From Culex pipiens pallens (lineage: Eukaryota > Arthropoda > Insecta > Diptera > Culicidae): a stretch of DNA of 64,000 nt. The notes beneath the pieces were generated by a model that was not told the origin of the DNA, searched no databases, and worked only from the letters and a program-made list of their open reading frames with translations. The stretch is taken from the NCBI RefSeq assembly GCF_016801865.2, contig NC_068938.1, positions 6,767,101-6,831,100 on the forward strand. Reading direction: 5' to 3'. This document shows positions 23,591 through 32,836 of the stretch, piece by piece (positions within the stretch are counted from its first letter, which is position 1; the number at the start of each line of letters is the position of its first letter). The position numbers and the translations under genes are program-made.

Positions 23591-24697
23591 ATGGATTCCG
23601 ACAAGCAGTGGCCGTTGGAATCGTTCAACGACTCGGTCGACGTGTCCGACCTGCGTCGTGAATGGGAGGAATGGTTTAGGGCATTCGAACTTGTCCTGGA
23701 GACGAAGAATGTTTACGCTCAACATGATAAGCTGGTGTTGCTGCTATCTCGCGGTGGTCGCGGGCTACAGCGAATCTACTACAACTTAAGACCGGTGCCA
23801 GATGAAATCCACCCGGCGCCTGCCGTGATACCCTTTGCGCCGAAGGAGACACCGGAATACGACAACGCGATCAAGCGCTTGAATGCTTTCTTCGTCGGTA
23901 AACGCAACGAGAGAGTCGAACTGGAGGAGTTCCGCTCGTTGAAACAACGAACTGGCGAATCGTTCAAGCAATTTGTGCTGAGACTACGAGCGCAAGCAGC
24001 CCGCTGTGAATTTTACGACCGTGAAGAGAAGGAGATTCTGCATCAAGTAACGATGGGTGCAAGTGATGAACGCGTTCGGGACAAGGGTCTTGAAAATGTC
24101 ATGAACCTGGATGAGCTCTCTAACTATGCTTTGAACAGAGAACTGATGCTCAAACAAAAAGCTAAGTCTCACCCGTTCGGGTCGGAGCCGTCGACCAGTC
24201 TGGCTTACGTGAAGCAGGAATCAAGTGTGGGAGGACGTGCCGGATCGTACGGTGGCGCAGGGCGACGTGATGAGCCATACCGAGGTCCTGGGGGACGTAA
24301 TGAGCTGTATCGCGCTGCTGGAGGACGTAATGAGCCGTACCGTGGTGCTGGAGGACGTAATGTTCCGTATCGTGGTGCTGAAGGTCGTGTTGAGCCGTTC
24401 CGGGGAAAGGACAAGCAGGTTCGCAACGAGTGCGGCCGTTGTGGTTCGTGGAGTCACAGCAGTGATTCTCGTGAGTGTTATGCACGTAGTGCGCAGTGCA
24501 ACAAGTGTGGCTTTATTGGTCACTATGAACGGATGTGTAAGACGGCCCAACAGTCGCTACGAGAAGGCCGCGGAAGTGGTTCAACCAAATCCTATTCATG
24601 GAAACGCTCGGCTGAAGCGAATGCTGTGCGAGAGGAGGACGATTCCAAGCAGGAACAGTTCCGTCACGGCAACTCGGACAGCCAGAAGCAGGTATGA
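23591..24697 (+). CDS. gag: Gag polyprotein of Ty3/gypsy element 1
   Basis: 368 residues from the ATG at 23591, which directly follows a TTTTTTGCAG acceptor-like sequence. The upstream TTG reading is not needed. The N-terminal two-thirds is a typical retrotransposon capsid region (about 25-190, rich in Trp, Leu and charged residues). It is followed by five imperfect 10-residue GGRNEPYRGA-type repeats, which may bind RNA. Two zinc knuckles follow: CX2CX4HX6C and the canonical CX2CX4HX4C (CNKCGFIGHYERMC). The frame ends QKQV-stop, but the CAG codon before the last Val is also a splice-donor context (CAG then GTATGA). Confidence 0.9.
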   Translation: MDSDKQWPLESFNDSVDVSDLRREWEEWFRAFELVLETKNVYAQHDKLVLLLSRGGRGLQRIYYNLRPVPDEIHPAPAVIPFAPKETPEYDNAIKRLNAFFVGKRNERVELEEFRSLKQRTGESFKQFVLRLRAQAARCEFYDREEKEILHQVTMGASDERVRDKGLENVMNLDELSNYALNRELMLKQKAKSHPFGSEPSTSLAYVKQESSVGGRAGSYGGAGRRDEPYRGPGGRNELYRAAGGRNEPYRGAGGRNVPYRGAEGRVEPFRGKDKQVRNECGRCGSWSHSSDSRECYARSAQCNKCGFIGHYERMCKTAQQSLREGRGSGSTKSYSWKRSAEANAVREEDDSKQEQFRHGNSDSQKQV

Positions 24698-24816
24698 TAA
24701 ACCGTATTTGATTGTTAAGAGGGCTCGTAGAATCGGGGGGGTTGATGGATTAAATACGAATCCCTAATAAACGAAAAATATATTTAAAAAAAAACAAATT
24801 TTGTTATTTACAACAG
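24692..24816 (+). other. Candidate gag-pol intron (125 nt)
   Basis: Donor GTATGA at 24692 and acceptor TTACAACAG ending at 24816, with a CTAAT branch-like site near 24764. It is strongly AT-rich compared with the flanking coding sequence. Removing it joins gag after codon 367 to the pol frame in phase 0. The pol frame holds stops at 24709 and 24751, whereas gag ends at 24697, so the two frames never overlap and a simple frameshift cannot link them. Confidence 0.6.
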
Positions 24817-27800
24817 GTTGACTCGAGTGCCAGTGGTTCGATCATTTGCAAAGTCGATCAGACCCCAGTTCTTTTCTTGATCGACTCGGGAGCGGCAATT
24901 AACACTGTCACTGAAGATAGCTGGCATGAGCTTGTCAGAGAAAGTGCTGCTATTTACAAGAAGCGATACCAGTGTGACCGCCGTGTAACCGCTTACGCCA
25001 GTAATGATCCCCTTGAAGTTTTGCTTATTTTTGAAGCCTGGATCTCGATTAATGACACGAAACCAAAGGCCTACGCAGAGTTCTTCGTGGTTAAGGGTGG
25101 CAAAAAGTCGTTGCTCAGCAAGAGAACTGCGGAGGAATTGAAAGTCTTGAAAGTTGGGCTAGAGGTTTGCGGTGTTGATTTGCGCTGTCCGGCATTCCCA
25201 AAGTTCCCGAACGTTCAGATAAAGTTATCGATCGACCACAGTGTTCCGCCACGCAAGCTTGCGTACTTGAGGATTCCCATCGCCATGGAGGAGAAAGTTG
25301 ATATGAAGATCAAGCAAATGCTGGAGAGCGATATAATTGAGCCGGCGGTCGGTCCACCGGAGTGGATTTCACCCATGGTGGTGGTTCCCAAGGGGAATGA
25401 CGATATACGTCTGTGTATCAACATGAAGTATCCGAATGAAGCAATCCAACGAGAACACTACCCGTTACCGATGATTGACACGCTGCTTAACAAGCTTCGA
25501 GGATCGACGTGGTTCTCGAAACTGGACATCACATCAGCCTTCCACCATGTTGAACTGCACCCTGACTCTCGTGGAATCACCACTTTCATGACGAGCATGG
25601 GTTTGATGCGGTTCAAAAGGCTCACCTTTGGGATTAATGCTGCGCCCGAAATGTTTCAGCGTATCATGTGTGGAATGCTTGCGGGAATAGAAGGAGTTAT
25701 CGTGTACATCGATGATATTGTCGTTTTTGGCGTGACCAAGGAGGAGCACGATGGAAGGTTGGAGGAAGTGATGGCGGTTCTCCGCGAAAACAACGCAACT
25801 CTCAACAAGCAGAAGTGCCTTATCGGTGTCAGGCAGTTGGATATTCTCGGCTACAACGTTAGCGCTGCTGGAATCAGCCCGTCCGAAGAGAAGATCGCAT
25901 CCATCAGGAACTTCAGGGAGCCCGAATCTAAAGAGGAAGTTCGAAGTTTTCTAGGCTTGGTCAACTTCGTTGGGCAGTTTATTCCGCACCTATCAACCAG
26001 ATCGGAGCCGTTGCGACAATTTGTGCGAGGAGATACTGACGTGTTTGGAGATAGCCAGCGAAAAGCTTTCGATGATCTTCGGAACGAGCTTTCTAGTACT
26101 GTTCGCCGATTGGGATTCTTTGATCCGAAGGATGACATCGAACTGTACGTTGATGCCTCTCCGGTGGGACTAGGGGCCGTGCTCACTCAAAGGAATCAGG
26201 ATAACACTCCGCGAATTGTAAGTTTCGCGTCAAAAGGCTTGACGAAGGCAGAGAGAGTTTATCCGCAGACCCAACGTGAAGCCCTGGCGGTCGTTTGGGC
26301 TGTGGAGAAATTCTACTCGTACTTGTTTGGCACGTTCTTCACCATCTATACGGACCACAAAACCCTGGAATACATATATGGAGGCAAACATCGAGACGGC
26401 AAGCGAGCCTGCACAAGAGCAGAGGGCTGGGCGCTTCGCTTGCAACCGTACAGATTTCGCATGGATCACATTCCAGGGTCAAGCAACATTTCGGACATCC
26501 TGTCACGCTTGTGCCCGCCTTCAGATGAACCTTTTGATGAGGAATCGGAGCACTATCTGTGCGCTGTTAGCGATGAAATTACGGCAATCACATTAAGTGA
26601 CATCCGGGATGCTACGACCAAGGACGAAACGCTGCTTGCGGTCATGGAAGCGATAAAAAGCCAAAATTGGCCTTCCATGCTCTTTCAATATCAAGCTTTC
26701 TCAAAGGAACTCGGCATACTGGATGGCATCGTTGTTCGAGACGATCGAATCGTGCTACCAGCGAGCCTCAGGCCGAAGGCTCTGGATATTGCTCATCGAG
26801 GCCATCCAGGCATAGTGAGCATGCGGCGCCGGCTCCGCGAGAACGTATGGTGGCCGTACATGGACCGTGATATTGGAGATCGTATTGAAGAATGTGCTGG
26901 ATGTGCCGCTGTGAGTGTTCAAGGACCACCAGAGCCCATGTGTCGGAAGGAAATGCCCGATCGCGCGTGGCAGGACATTGCCATCGATTTCTTCAGTGCA
27001 AAGGATTGCTGTACTTTCCTGGTGATTGTTGATTACTACAGCCGCTTTCTGAAGGTGATAGAAATGAACGGAACAACTGCTGGGAAAACCATCGAGGCGC
27101 TCCAAACTGTTTTTGATGAACAATCCTACCCGGAAACCATACGGTGCGATAACGGCCCGCCCTTTTCGAGCGAGGAATTCGCACAGTATTGCTTACGTAA
27201 GAACATCCGACTGGTCCGTACGATCCCTTACTGGCCACAAATGAATGGATTAGTTGAACGCTTGAATCAGGGCATTCTGCGCTCCATGCGGATTGCAAGA
27301 GCAACCAGTATCAGCTGGCGTACTGCAGTAAAGGATTACGTCCATATGTACAACACCACTCCTCACACTATGACGGGAAAGGCGCCGTTGGAATTGCTAA
27401 CGGGAAGACCAGTTAAAGACCTGCTACCATCGCTGCGAACTGAGCCTTATTGGAACCGGGATGAGAATGTCCGTGATGATGACGCCATCAAGAAGATGAA
27501 AGGAAAGCTTTACGCTGATAACCGTAGACATGCAAAGACGTCCGAGATAGCCGAAGGGGATACAGTATTGCTGCGGAATTACGAAAAGGGGAAGCTGGAG
27601 CCAAACTTTAATCTCGAAAAGTTCAAGGTTGTTTCGAGAAATGGCACTGATACCATCGTGGTCAACGGAGATGGCGTAACTTACCGCCGTCCGGTGGCAC
27701 ACCTGAAGAAGTGGGTCGAGCCGACGCAAACAGGAAGAATGCAGGCCGAGGAAAATCCACCAGAGAGCGCTGCAACCGAGAAATCTAGATTGCCAAGCCG

Positions 27801-27879
27801 GGAACATACTCCAACGATCGATGATTCGGGTTCTAGTCGACCCAAGAGGGCTAGGAAGCTGCCAGCGCGGTTCAGCTAA
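24817..27879 (+). CDS. pol: Pol polyprotein of Ty3/gypsy element 1
   Basis: Replication enzymes of the retrotransposon. The frame is open from the candidate acceptor at 24817 (20 codons before the first possible TTG at 24877) to 27879. Counting from 24877: protease active site IDSGA at residues 2-6; reverse transcriptase about 130-310 with YIDD at 277-280; RNase H about 415-540 with LYVDASPVGLGAV; integrase zinc finger near 635-680 (HX3H...CX2C); and integrase core with the DDE triad in IAIDFF, RCDNGPPF and GLVERLN. The C-terminus (GKLEPNF.LEKFKVV) looks like a gypsy integrase tail. No stops or frameshifts, so it may be functional. No ATG near the start supports expression as a fusion with gag. 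Confidence 0.9.
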   Translation, partial: VDSSASGSIICKVDQTPVLFLIDSGAAINTVTEDSWHELVRESAAIYKKRYQCDRRVTAYASNDPLEVLLIFEAWISINDTKPKAYAEFFVVKGGKKSLLSKRTAEELKVLKVGLEVCGVDLRCPAFPKFPNVQIKLSIDHSVPPRKLAYLRIPIAMEEKVDMKIKQMLESDIIEPAVGPPEWISPMVVVPKGNDDIRLCINMKYPNEAIQREHYPLPMIDTLLNKLRGSTWFSKLDITSAFHHVELHPDSRGITTFMTSMGLMRFKRLTFGINAAPEMFQRIMCGMLAGIEGVIVYIDDIVVFGVTKEEHDGRLEEVMAVLRENNATLNKQKCLIGVRQLDILGYNVSAAGISPSEEKIASIRNFREPESKEEVRSFLGLVNFVGQFIPHLSTRSEPLRQFVRGDTDVFGDSQRKAFDDLRNELSSTVRRLGFFDPKDDIELYVDASPVGLGAVLTQRNQDNTPRIVSFASKGLTKAERVYPQTQREALAVVWAVEKFYSYLFGTFFTIYTDHKTLEYIYGGKHRDGKRACTRAEGWALRLQPYRFRMDHIPGSSNISDILSRLCPPSDEPFDEESEHYLCAVSDEITAITLSDIRDATTKDETLLAVMEAIKSQNWPSMLFQYQAFSKELGILDGIVVRDDRIVLPASLRPKALDIAHRGHPGIVSMRRRLRENVWWPYMDRDIGDRIEECAGCAAVSVQGPPEPMCRKEMPDRAWQDIAIDFFSAKDCCTFLVIVDYYSRFLKVIEMNGTTAGKTIEALQTVFDEQSYPETIRCDNGPPFSSEEFAQYCLRKNIRLVRTIPYWPQMNGLVERLNQGILRSMRIARATSISWRTAVKDYVHMYNTTPHTMTGKAPLELLTGRPVKDLLPSLRTEPYWNRDENVRDDDAIKKMKGKLYADNRRHAKTSEIAEGDTVLLRNYEKGKLEPNFNLEKFKVVSRNGTDTIVVNGDGVTYRRPVAHLKKWVEPTQTGRMQAEENPPESAATEKSRLPSREHTPTIDDSGSSRPKRARKLPARFS

Positions 27880-27962
27880 TTGGTAGAAGTATCTTATCAT
27901 TTTTATTTGTAAGCAATATATCATTAAAACTCTTTTCTTTTATTTCCAGAGCACACAAGGGA

Positions 27963-28218
27963 TGTAGAGTCGAGAATCAGCCACTTTACCCTAGGTCGAG
28001 AGTGAGTTGGCGAGCGAGAGCGGGAGATTGACGAGAGAGGGAGAGGGAAGCGGGCTTGACGAGAGAACGGTAAAAGTGCTAGAGTTAGTTGCTCACGATC
28101 AATTGTAGAGAACGGTTGAATAAAATTAGTTGGTGCGTGCGAGTCAAAAGTGATTTGTTTTAAATTCTACAAGTGGTCCGAAAGTGAGCAGTTTTATTCC
28201 CCCCCGGCGGATTCTACA
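27963..28218 (+). repeat. 3' LTR of element 1
   Basis: 256 bp, same sequence as 22190-22445 including the seven-C run. Preceded by a short purine-rich tract (ACAAGGGA), the likely polypurine primer. Confidence 0.95.
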
Positions 28219-28660
28219 GTAATCTAGAATAATCACCCGGAATCCTCGCTCGACCAGCGGCTTCGCGCAGTACGCGGACTCCTTTTTGGACAGCATTTGC
28301 CAGTAACCACCGTGGATGTACACAAACAGGGGAGCATCGTCCGGCAGGTTATCCCCGTAGATATCGAATTTCTCACTGTCCTCGCTGCCGTACTCCACGT
28401 CCAAATCACACTTGAGCTCCTTTCGATTTCTGTTACTCACTGAAAAATTACAAAAAAAAACGAGGATCATCAACTCAATCGATCCCGATCCAATCGCTCA
28501 CAAACCAACCTTCCGTGACGAACTTCACGTGGTGATCAATCACTTCGCCGGCCGTGCGGAACCGTTTAGTCCACTCACTCGGCGAGTACTCCTTCTCCCA
28601 GCGCTCGACCAGTTCCGCACTGGGCGCGGACACGCTCCCTGCAGCAGCAGCCTCCATCAT
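28219..28660 (-). pseudogene. Kynurenine formamidase, 5' part (split by retrotransposon)
   Basis: N-terminal part of the arylformamidase. Exon 1 is 28510-28660, from MMEAAAAGSVS to VKFVTE, with a GTTGGT donor. The intron is 28440-28509 with a TTTTTCAG acceptor. Exon 2 starts at 28439 and carries the oxyanion-hole motif HGGYWQ before stopping at the LTR after RVIILDY. The preserved continuation is at 21630-22189. A transcript reading into the LTR would add a few foreign residues (CRIRR...) and stop, losing the catalytic Ser and His. I start at the ATG at 28660; an upstream TTG extends the frame but is not needed. Confidence 0.9.
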
Positions 28661-29500
28661 AGCTGCACCGTTACCGACTGACAATTATTTGTGTGTTATT
28701 TCAAGTGAACGTGGTGCCCGGTCAAATAAACCATCTCTAAAACATGAACCTTATCAACGGCGGCCCATTGATGTGGTGTGCTGCTAGTATGGTCGGAGGA
28801 GTGATTGTCGTCACTTGTTTGGTAGGTATCGATGAGTTAAACGATTGTGCGGCAAACTACCCTATTTAGCTGATTAGTATGTACAGTAGGCTGGTTCATA
28901 TTTTAACCAGTCCTTTTTTACTGCCTCAATTTGTATTTGCGCAGCTGAAGGGAATGACTTCTGCAAGTTGCCTTCAGTAACTATGGAAACTCAATGGCTA
29001 CTTTGTTAAGAAATGTCACAAAGTCATCGTAGCTCAGTGGTAGCGAGCTCCACTTGGATTTTAGCTCAAAACTTGAATCAATCTACGTTTACACACAACG
29101 CACGCTATAAAAGTTCGAGCATCAACGCACATACCTTATTGTTACGGGCCGAAGCCTTACACATATAGATTATCGGGTGACGATCCTCTTCGTGTGTGTC
29201 TTTTAACAAAAGTTTGTCTGTTTTCATTCTCCTCGTTTTTTTGTCAATCGGGAAGGTCAGATTTCGGGCAGCCGCTGCTTGCTTTTGAAACACGAGGGGG
29301 TCATCATTAATGATTCATACATGGAAGATTCCTGATTGCTTCTGTTCTATAGGTCATCACTGGCTTAAAATGAACGTCCCGATTATGGATTCTTGTTACT
29401 TGGTATATTGATTTGTGATGTCGTGGCACACGCAACACATTAGATACGAAATTTATGCATTTGAGCACTCGCTACACTGCAAATACTCCACAAGCTAACA
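28661..29500. other. Intergenic region with tRNA-like remnant
   Basis: Between the divergent formamidase and hydrolase genes. At 29027-29045 TCGTAGCTCAGTGGTAGCGA is a perfect A-box-like tRNA stretch. The following sequence (ACTTGAATCAATC) is a poor B box and no cloverleaf forms, so a SINE or tRNA relic is more likely than a tRNA gene. No ORF of note. Confidence 0.35.
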
Positions 29501-29551
29501 ATTACGATCAAGTGTGATCAAGTCGTTATCCGTTCAAGTCAGCTTTTCGCG
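29501..29551 (+). promoter_or_regulatory. Conserved upstream block shared by two hydrolase genes
   Basis: ATTACGATCAAGTGTGATCA followed by AGTCGTTATCCGTTCAAGTC and TTTTCGCGC, just before the 29567 start. Nearly the same text lies before the gene at 31666. It is either a conserved promoter/5'UTR element or simply unmutated duplicated sequence. No TATA box was seen. Confidence 0.4.
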
Positions 29552-29566
29552 CCCATCTTTTACCAA

Positions 29567-30592
29567 ATGATGTTACGCGTGATATCTGTACTTCGAAAGT
29601 CGATCAATTCCATAACCCCGTTCCAGCAGAGGTCATTTAGCATTCAAAACGAAGAGGAAGTTCGCATCCCTGTACCTTGCGGAACGATCGCGGCCAAATG
29701 GTGGGGACCGAAGGACGTTCGACCGATTGTGTCCGTCCACGGCTGGCAGGACAACTCCGGATCGTTCGATCGACTGATCCCGTTGCTACCCGATCACATG
29801 AGCTTCCTCGCGATCGACCTCCCGGGTCATGGACTGTCATCACGGTATCCGGCCGGAACCGCTTATCACACGCTGGATTATGTGACCCTACTGGAAAGTA
29901 TTCGTCAACGGTTCAATTGGGATCAAATGTCACTGCTGGGTCACTCACGGGGAGCGGTCATCAACTATGCGTACTCGGCAATTTTCCCAAACAACGTCAA
30001 TCTCAATGTGGCCTTGGATCCTATCAAACCGTATTTAGCCTACCCGACGAAAGTGGCGCTGACATTATCCAGAAGGATTCCAAAGTTGCTAGAGGCTGAT
30101 TCATACAATACCCAGGGTACGGAACCTCCAAGCTATACCTACGAAGAATTGATCGAGCATCTTTACATCGGAACGGGCAAATCGGTCTCGAAAGAAGCCG
30201 CTCCATATCTGCTGAAACGAAACATGGCGGAATCTAAGTTACACCCGGGAAAGTTCTACTTTACCCGAGACAACCGCCTCAAGCACCCCTTCCAAGCTGG
30301 ATTGGGTTGGAGTCCGGAGGTGTGTCTAGAACTGGCCAAGCGACTGACGATGCCCCATTTTTGCTTCAAGATAAACCGCTCGGATGGCTGGTTGTACCAC
30401 GGAGAAGAATTTTATCGAACATATTTCGAGCTCGTCGCAGGAGGCAATCCGAACTTTGAGGGACGATTTGTGGACGGAACCCATCACGTGCACCTTTGCG
30501 AGCCGGAAAAGGTGGCACCGCTGATTGGACGGTTTCTGGAAAAGTACTGGAAGAAGCTGCCGACAAGTATGATCTGGAAAGAGAGTTCTTAA
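29567..30592 (+). CDS. Alpha/beta hydrolase, kraken/SERHL-like (cluster gene 1, mitochondrial-type presequence)
   Basis: Single-exon serine hydrolase of 341 residues; the substrate is unknown. The N-terminus (MMLRVISVLRKS...FQQRSFSIQ) is Arg/Ser-rich with no acidic residue in the first 27, as in mitochondrial presequences. Core motifs: IPVPCGTIAAKWWG, oxyanion HGWQDNSG, LPGHGLSSR, nucleophile elbow GHSRGA (Ser near residue 128), VALDPIKP (Asp after strand 6) and the His motif GTHHVHL near 308. A cap region holds TYEELIEHL and FTRDNRLKH. Closest relative in the window is the gene at 31666, which lies in tandem. Two adjacent ATGs (29567 and 29570); either may be used. Confidence 0.9.
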   Translation: MMLRVISVLRKSINSITPFQQRSFSIQNEEEVRIPVPCGTIAAKWWGPKDVRPIVSVHGWQDNSGSFDRLIPLLPDHMSFLAIDLPGHGLSSRYPAGTAYHTLDYVTLLESIRQRFNWDQMSLLGHSRGAVINYAYSAIFPNNVNLNVALDPIKPYLAYPTKVALTLSRRIPKLLEADSYNTQGTEPPSYTYEELIEHLYIGTGKSVSKEAAPYLLKRNMAESKLHPGKFYFTRDNRLKHPFQAGLGWSPEVCLELAKRLTMPHFCFKINRSDGWLYHGEEFYRTYFELVAGGNPNFEGRFVDGTHHVHLCEPEKVAPLIGRFLEKYWKKLPTSMIWKESS

Positions 30593-30645
30593 ATTATATA
30601 TAAAACCCCTGGTGTCGATTTCAGGAAAATTTGGGGTAAACCTGA

Positions 30646-31143
30646 AATTGGGTACTAAAGCCCTATGTCAATTTTTATGTACAACGGTAAAAAACTCGAT
30701 TAAAAACCATTTCTGATCACTTTTTTCATTTTAATGCAACAATTTTTTTTACAAGACAACATTTTTTCGATGGATCAACTATGGTCCCCTTGGAACGAGC
30801 TGTCAAGTAGGAGCTTTTCTGAAAATGAAGCTTAGATTGCTGATATTATTGTTTACAGCGATAAAGCTTATTTTTCTGAGTACAATGACCCTTTGTACGA
30901 GCACAAAGAGTTTAAAATGGATTTTTAAATCAATTTTGAAAAATTAACCTCGCGGTCCTTCTTGACAGAAAAGCTCCTACTTGACAGCTCGTTCCAAGGG
31001 GACCATAGTTGATCCATCGGAAAAATGTTGTCTTGTCAAAAAAAAAATTTGCATTAAAATGAAAAAAAGTGATCAGAAATGGTTTTTAATCGAGTTTTTT
31101 ACCGTTGTACATAAAAATTGACATAGGGCTTTAGTACCCAATT
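30646..31143. repeat. 498-bp foldback element with arms of about 200 bp
   Basis: Left AATTGGGTACTAAAGCCCTA and right TAGGGCTTTAGTACCCAATT are exact complements. Pairing continues inwards through TGTACAACGGTAAAAAACTC and CTTGGAACGAGCTGTCAAGT with few mismatches. It starts 54 bp after the stop of hydrolase 1, so it may be transcribed in its 3' region and fold into a long hairpin. Confidence 0.85.
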
Positions 31144-31597
31144 GTTAGGGTATTTTATTGAACTGGAGTTGCCAGGATAATTTAATGGCATTCAAAAATA
31201 ACCATACACAATAAAACGTCTGCATGAAAAGATCAACATTATTTCGTTCACTAAAACCTCTAGACTGCACTGACTAAATAAAAAAAATACAATCGTTTCA
31301 ATTTCACAGCATGTAAAAAACAAAACTATCAAATGTATTCGATATAAAAGAGCAAGTGTTGTGAACCAGTGCAAACTACATTCGCAAGGTAGTCAACCCC
31401 CGGCAAGATTAAAATACATACACACTAACAGTAGAGAAGCACGTGTACATCGGGTGCAAAAAATATGAAAGCCAAAGACTGCTGTTAGGCTAAGCAATGT
31501 TAATTACTGTCTAGTTAGCGCCAAGAACAGCTTGATCGTACTGAGCTAATCGATTTAGAATTTGCTGCACCAGGTACTTCCACCTTAGATGCTGCGT

Positions 31598-31650
31598 ATT
31601 CCGATCAATTGTGATCAAGCCTTTATCCGGTCAAGTTGACTATTCGCGCG
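31598..31650 (+). promoter_or_regulatory. Conserved upstream block, second copy
   Basis: ATTCCGATCAATTGTGATCA followed by AGCCTTTATCCGGTCAAGTT and TATTCGCGC, matching 29501-29551 in order and spacing. It immediately precedes the start codon at 31666. Confidence 0.4.
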
Positions 31651-31665
31651 CACTTGGTCGTAACT

Positions 31666-32733
31666 ATGTTACGCGCGATATCGGTTCTTCATAAGTCGTT
31701 AAATCCTGTTACTCCGTTGAAGCAAAGAACTTTTAGCGTTCAAAACATGATCAAATCACCTCAAACTGTGGAAGTTCGCATCCCTGTGCCCTGTGGAACG
31801 ATCGCGGCCAAATGGTGGGGACCAAAGGACGTTCGACCGATTGTGTCCGTCCACGGCTGGCAAGATAATTCCGGAACCTTCGATCGACTGATCCCGTTGC
31901 TACCCGATCACATGAGCTTCCTCGCGATCGATCTCCCTGGACATGGACTGTCATCAAGATATCCGGCCGGAATCGCTTATCACACGGTGGATAATGTGCA
32001 CTTGTTGGAAAGTATTCGACAACGGTACAATTGGGATCAGATATCGCTGCTGGGCCATTCTCGAGGAGCGGTCATCAACTATGCATACTCGGCATTCTTC
32101 CCGGATAAGGTCAACCTGAATGTGGCTATTGATCCTATAAAACCCTTCATTGGTCAACCGGCGGAAGTGGCGACAAGGATGGCTATGCGGATCCCGAAAT
32201 TTTTGAAAGCTGATGCCTACAATGCCCAGAGTACGGAACCTCCAAGCCATACCTATGAGGCATTAATCGATCATCTTCACATCGGAACGGGCAAATCGGT
32301 CTCCAAAGAAGCCGCTCCATATCTGCTTAAACGAAACATGGCAGAATCGAAACTACATCCGGGAAAGTACTACTTCACGCGAGACAACCGCCTTAAGCAC
32401 CTCTTCCAAGTCGGTCTGGGATGGAGTCCGGAAGTTTGTCTCGAACTGGCCAAGCGCCTCACGATGCCGCATTTGTGCTTCAAGATGAACCGCTCGGACG
32501 ATTGGATTTACTATGGAGAAGAATTTTACCGGGAATATTTCAAAGTAGTCGGAAGTCGTAATGCAGACTTTGAGGGACACTTTCTGGACGGATCACATCA
32601 TGTGCACCTCAGCGAACCGGAAAAGGTGGCACCGATGATTGGACGGTTTTTGGACAAGCACTGGAAGAAGCTGCCGACTAGCGAGATCGTAGGAGAGAAT
32701 TCTAAGGAAATTGTAATACCAGCTTTTATATAA
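31666..32733 (+). CDS. Alpha/beta hydrolase, kraken/SERHL-like (cluster gene 2, mitochondrial-type presequence)
   Basis: 355 residues from the ATG at 31666; the longer frame from 31636 uses a TTG and is not preferred. N-terminus MLRAISVLHKSLNPVTPLKQ is basic with no acidic residue, like a mitochondrial presequence, and closely matches gene 1. Motifs: HGWQDNSGTFD, GHSRGA, VAIDPIKP and GSHHVHL. The cap has THTYEAL-like SHTYEALIDHLHIG and FTRDNRLKHLF. The C-terminus is extended by about 14 residues compared with gene 1 (SKEIVIPAFI). A product of tandem duplication with gene 1, supported by the shared upstream block. AATAAA at 32772-32777. Confidence 0.9.
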   Translation: MLRAISVLHKSLNPVTPLKQRTFSVQNMIKSPQTVEVRIPVPCGTIAAKWWGPKDVRPIVSVHGWQDNSGTFDRLIPLLPDHMSFLAIDLPGHGLSSRYPAGIAYHTVDNVHLLESIRQRYNWDQISLLGHSRGAVINYAYSAFFPDKVNLNVAIDPIKPFIGQPAEVATRMAMRIPKFLKADAYNAQSTEPPSHTYEALIDHLHIGTGKSVSKEAAPYLLKRNMAESKLHPGKYYFTRDNRLKHLFQVGLGWSPEVCLELAKRLTMPHLCFKMNRSDDWIYYGEEFYREYFKVVGSRNADFEGHFLDGSHHVHLSEPEKVAPMIGRFLDKHWKKLPTSEIVGENSKEIVIPAFI

Positions 32734-32771
32734 AAAAGTTTGTTTTGATGAGTTTTTTTTAATACTTTTTG

Positions 32772-32777
32772 AATAAA
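32772..32777 (+). promoter_or_regulatory. Polyadenylation signal of hydrolase 2
   Basis: AATAAA 39 bases after the stop codon, 60 bases before the stop of the convergent hydrolase 3. Confidence 0.65.
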
Positions 32778-32836
32778 ATAAAGCTCTAACGTAAGATATA
32801 TTTTTTTGATATCAATTAACAACACTATGCAAACCC

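Larger units (their letters stand above)
22190..28218 (+). mobile_element. Ty3/gypsy LTR retrotransposon inside the formamidase exon
   Basis: Complete 6,029-bp element: 256-bp LTRs (22190-22445 and 27963-28218) that read identical base for base, beginning TGTAGA and ending TCTACA. They are flanked by the 5-bp target duplication GTAAT (22185-22189 and 28219-28223). Primer-binding site directly after the left LTR, a long leader with tandem repeats, gag, then pol in the order protease, reverse transcriptase, RNase H, integrase, as in Ty3/gypsy. No env frame. Identical LTRs imply a recent insertion. Opposite strand to the host gene. Confidence 0.95.

Noticed and set aside
22765..23725. Antisense frames of 160-292 codons over the retrotransposon leader
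   Set aside because: They only translate the tandem repeat backwards and extend into antisense gag; no independent domain.
29022..29090. tRNA gene suggested by TAGCTCAGTGGTAGCG
   Set aside because: Only the A box fits; the B box is poor and no acceptor stem or cloverleaf can be formed. More likely a SINE or tRNA relic.
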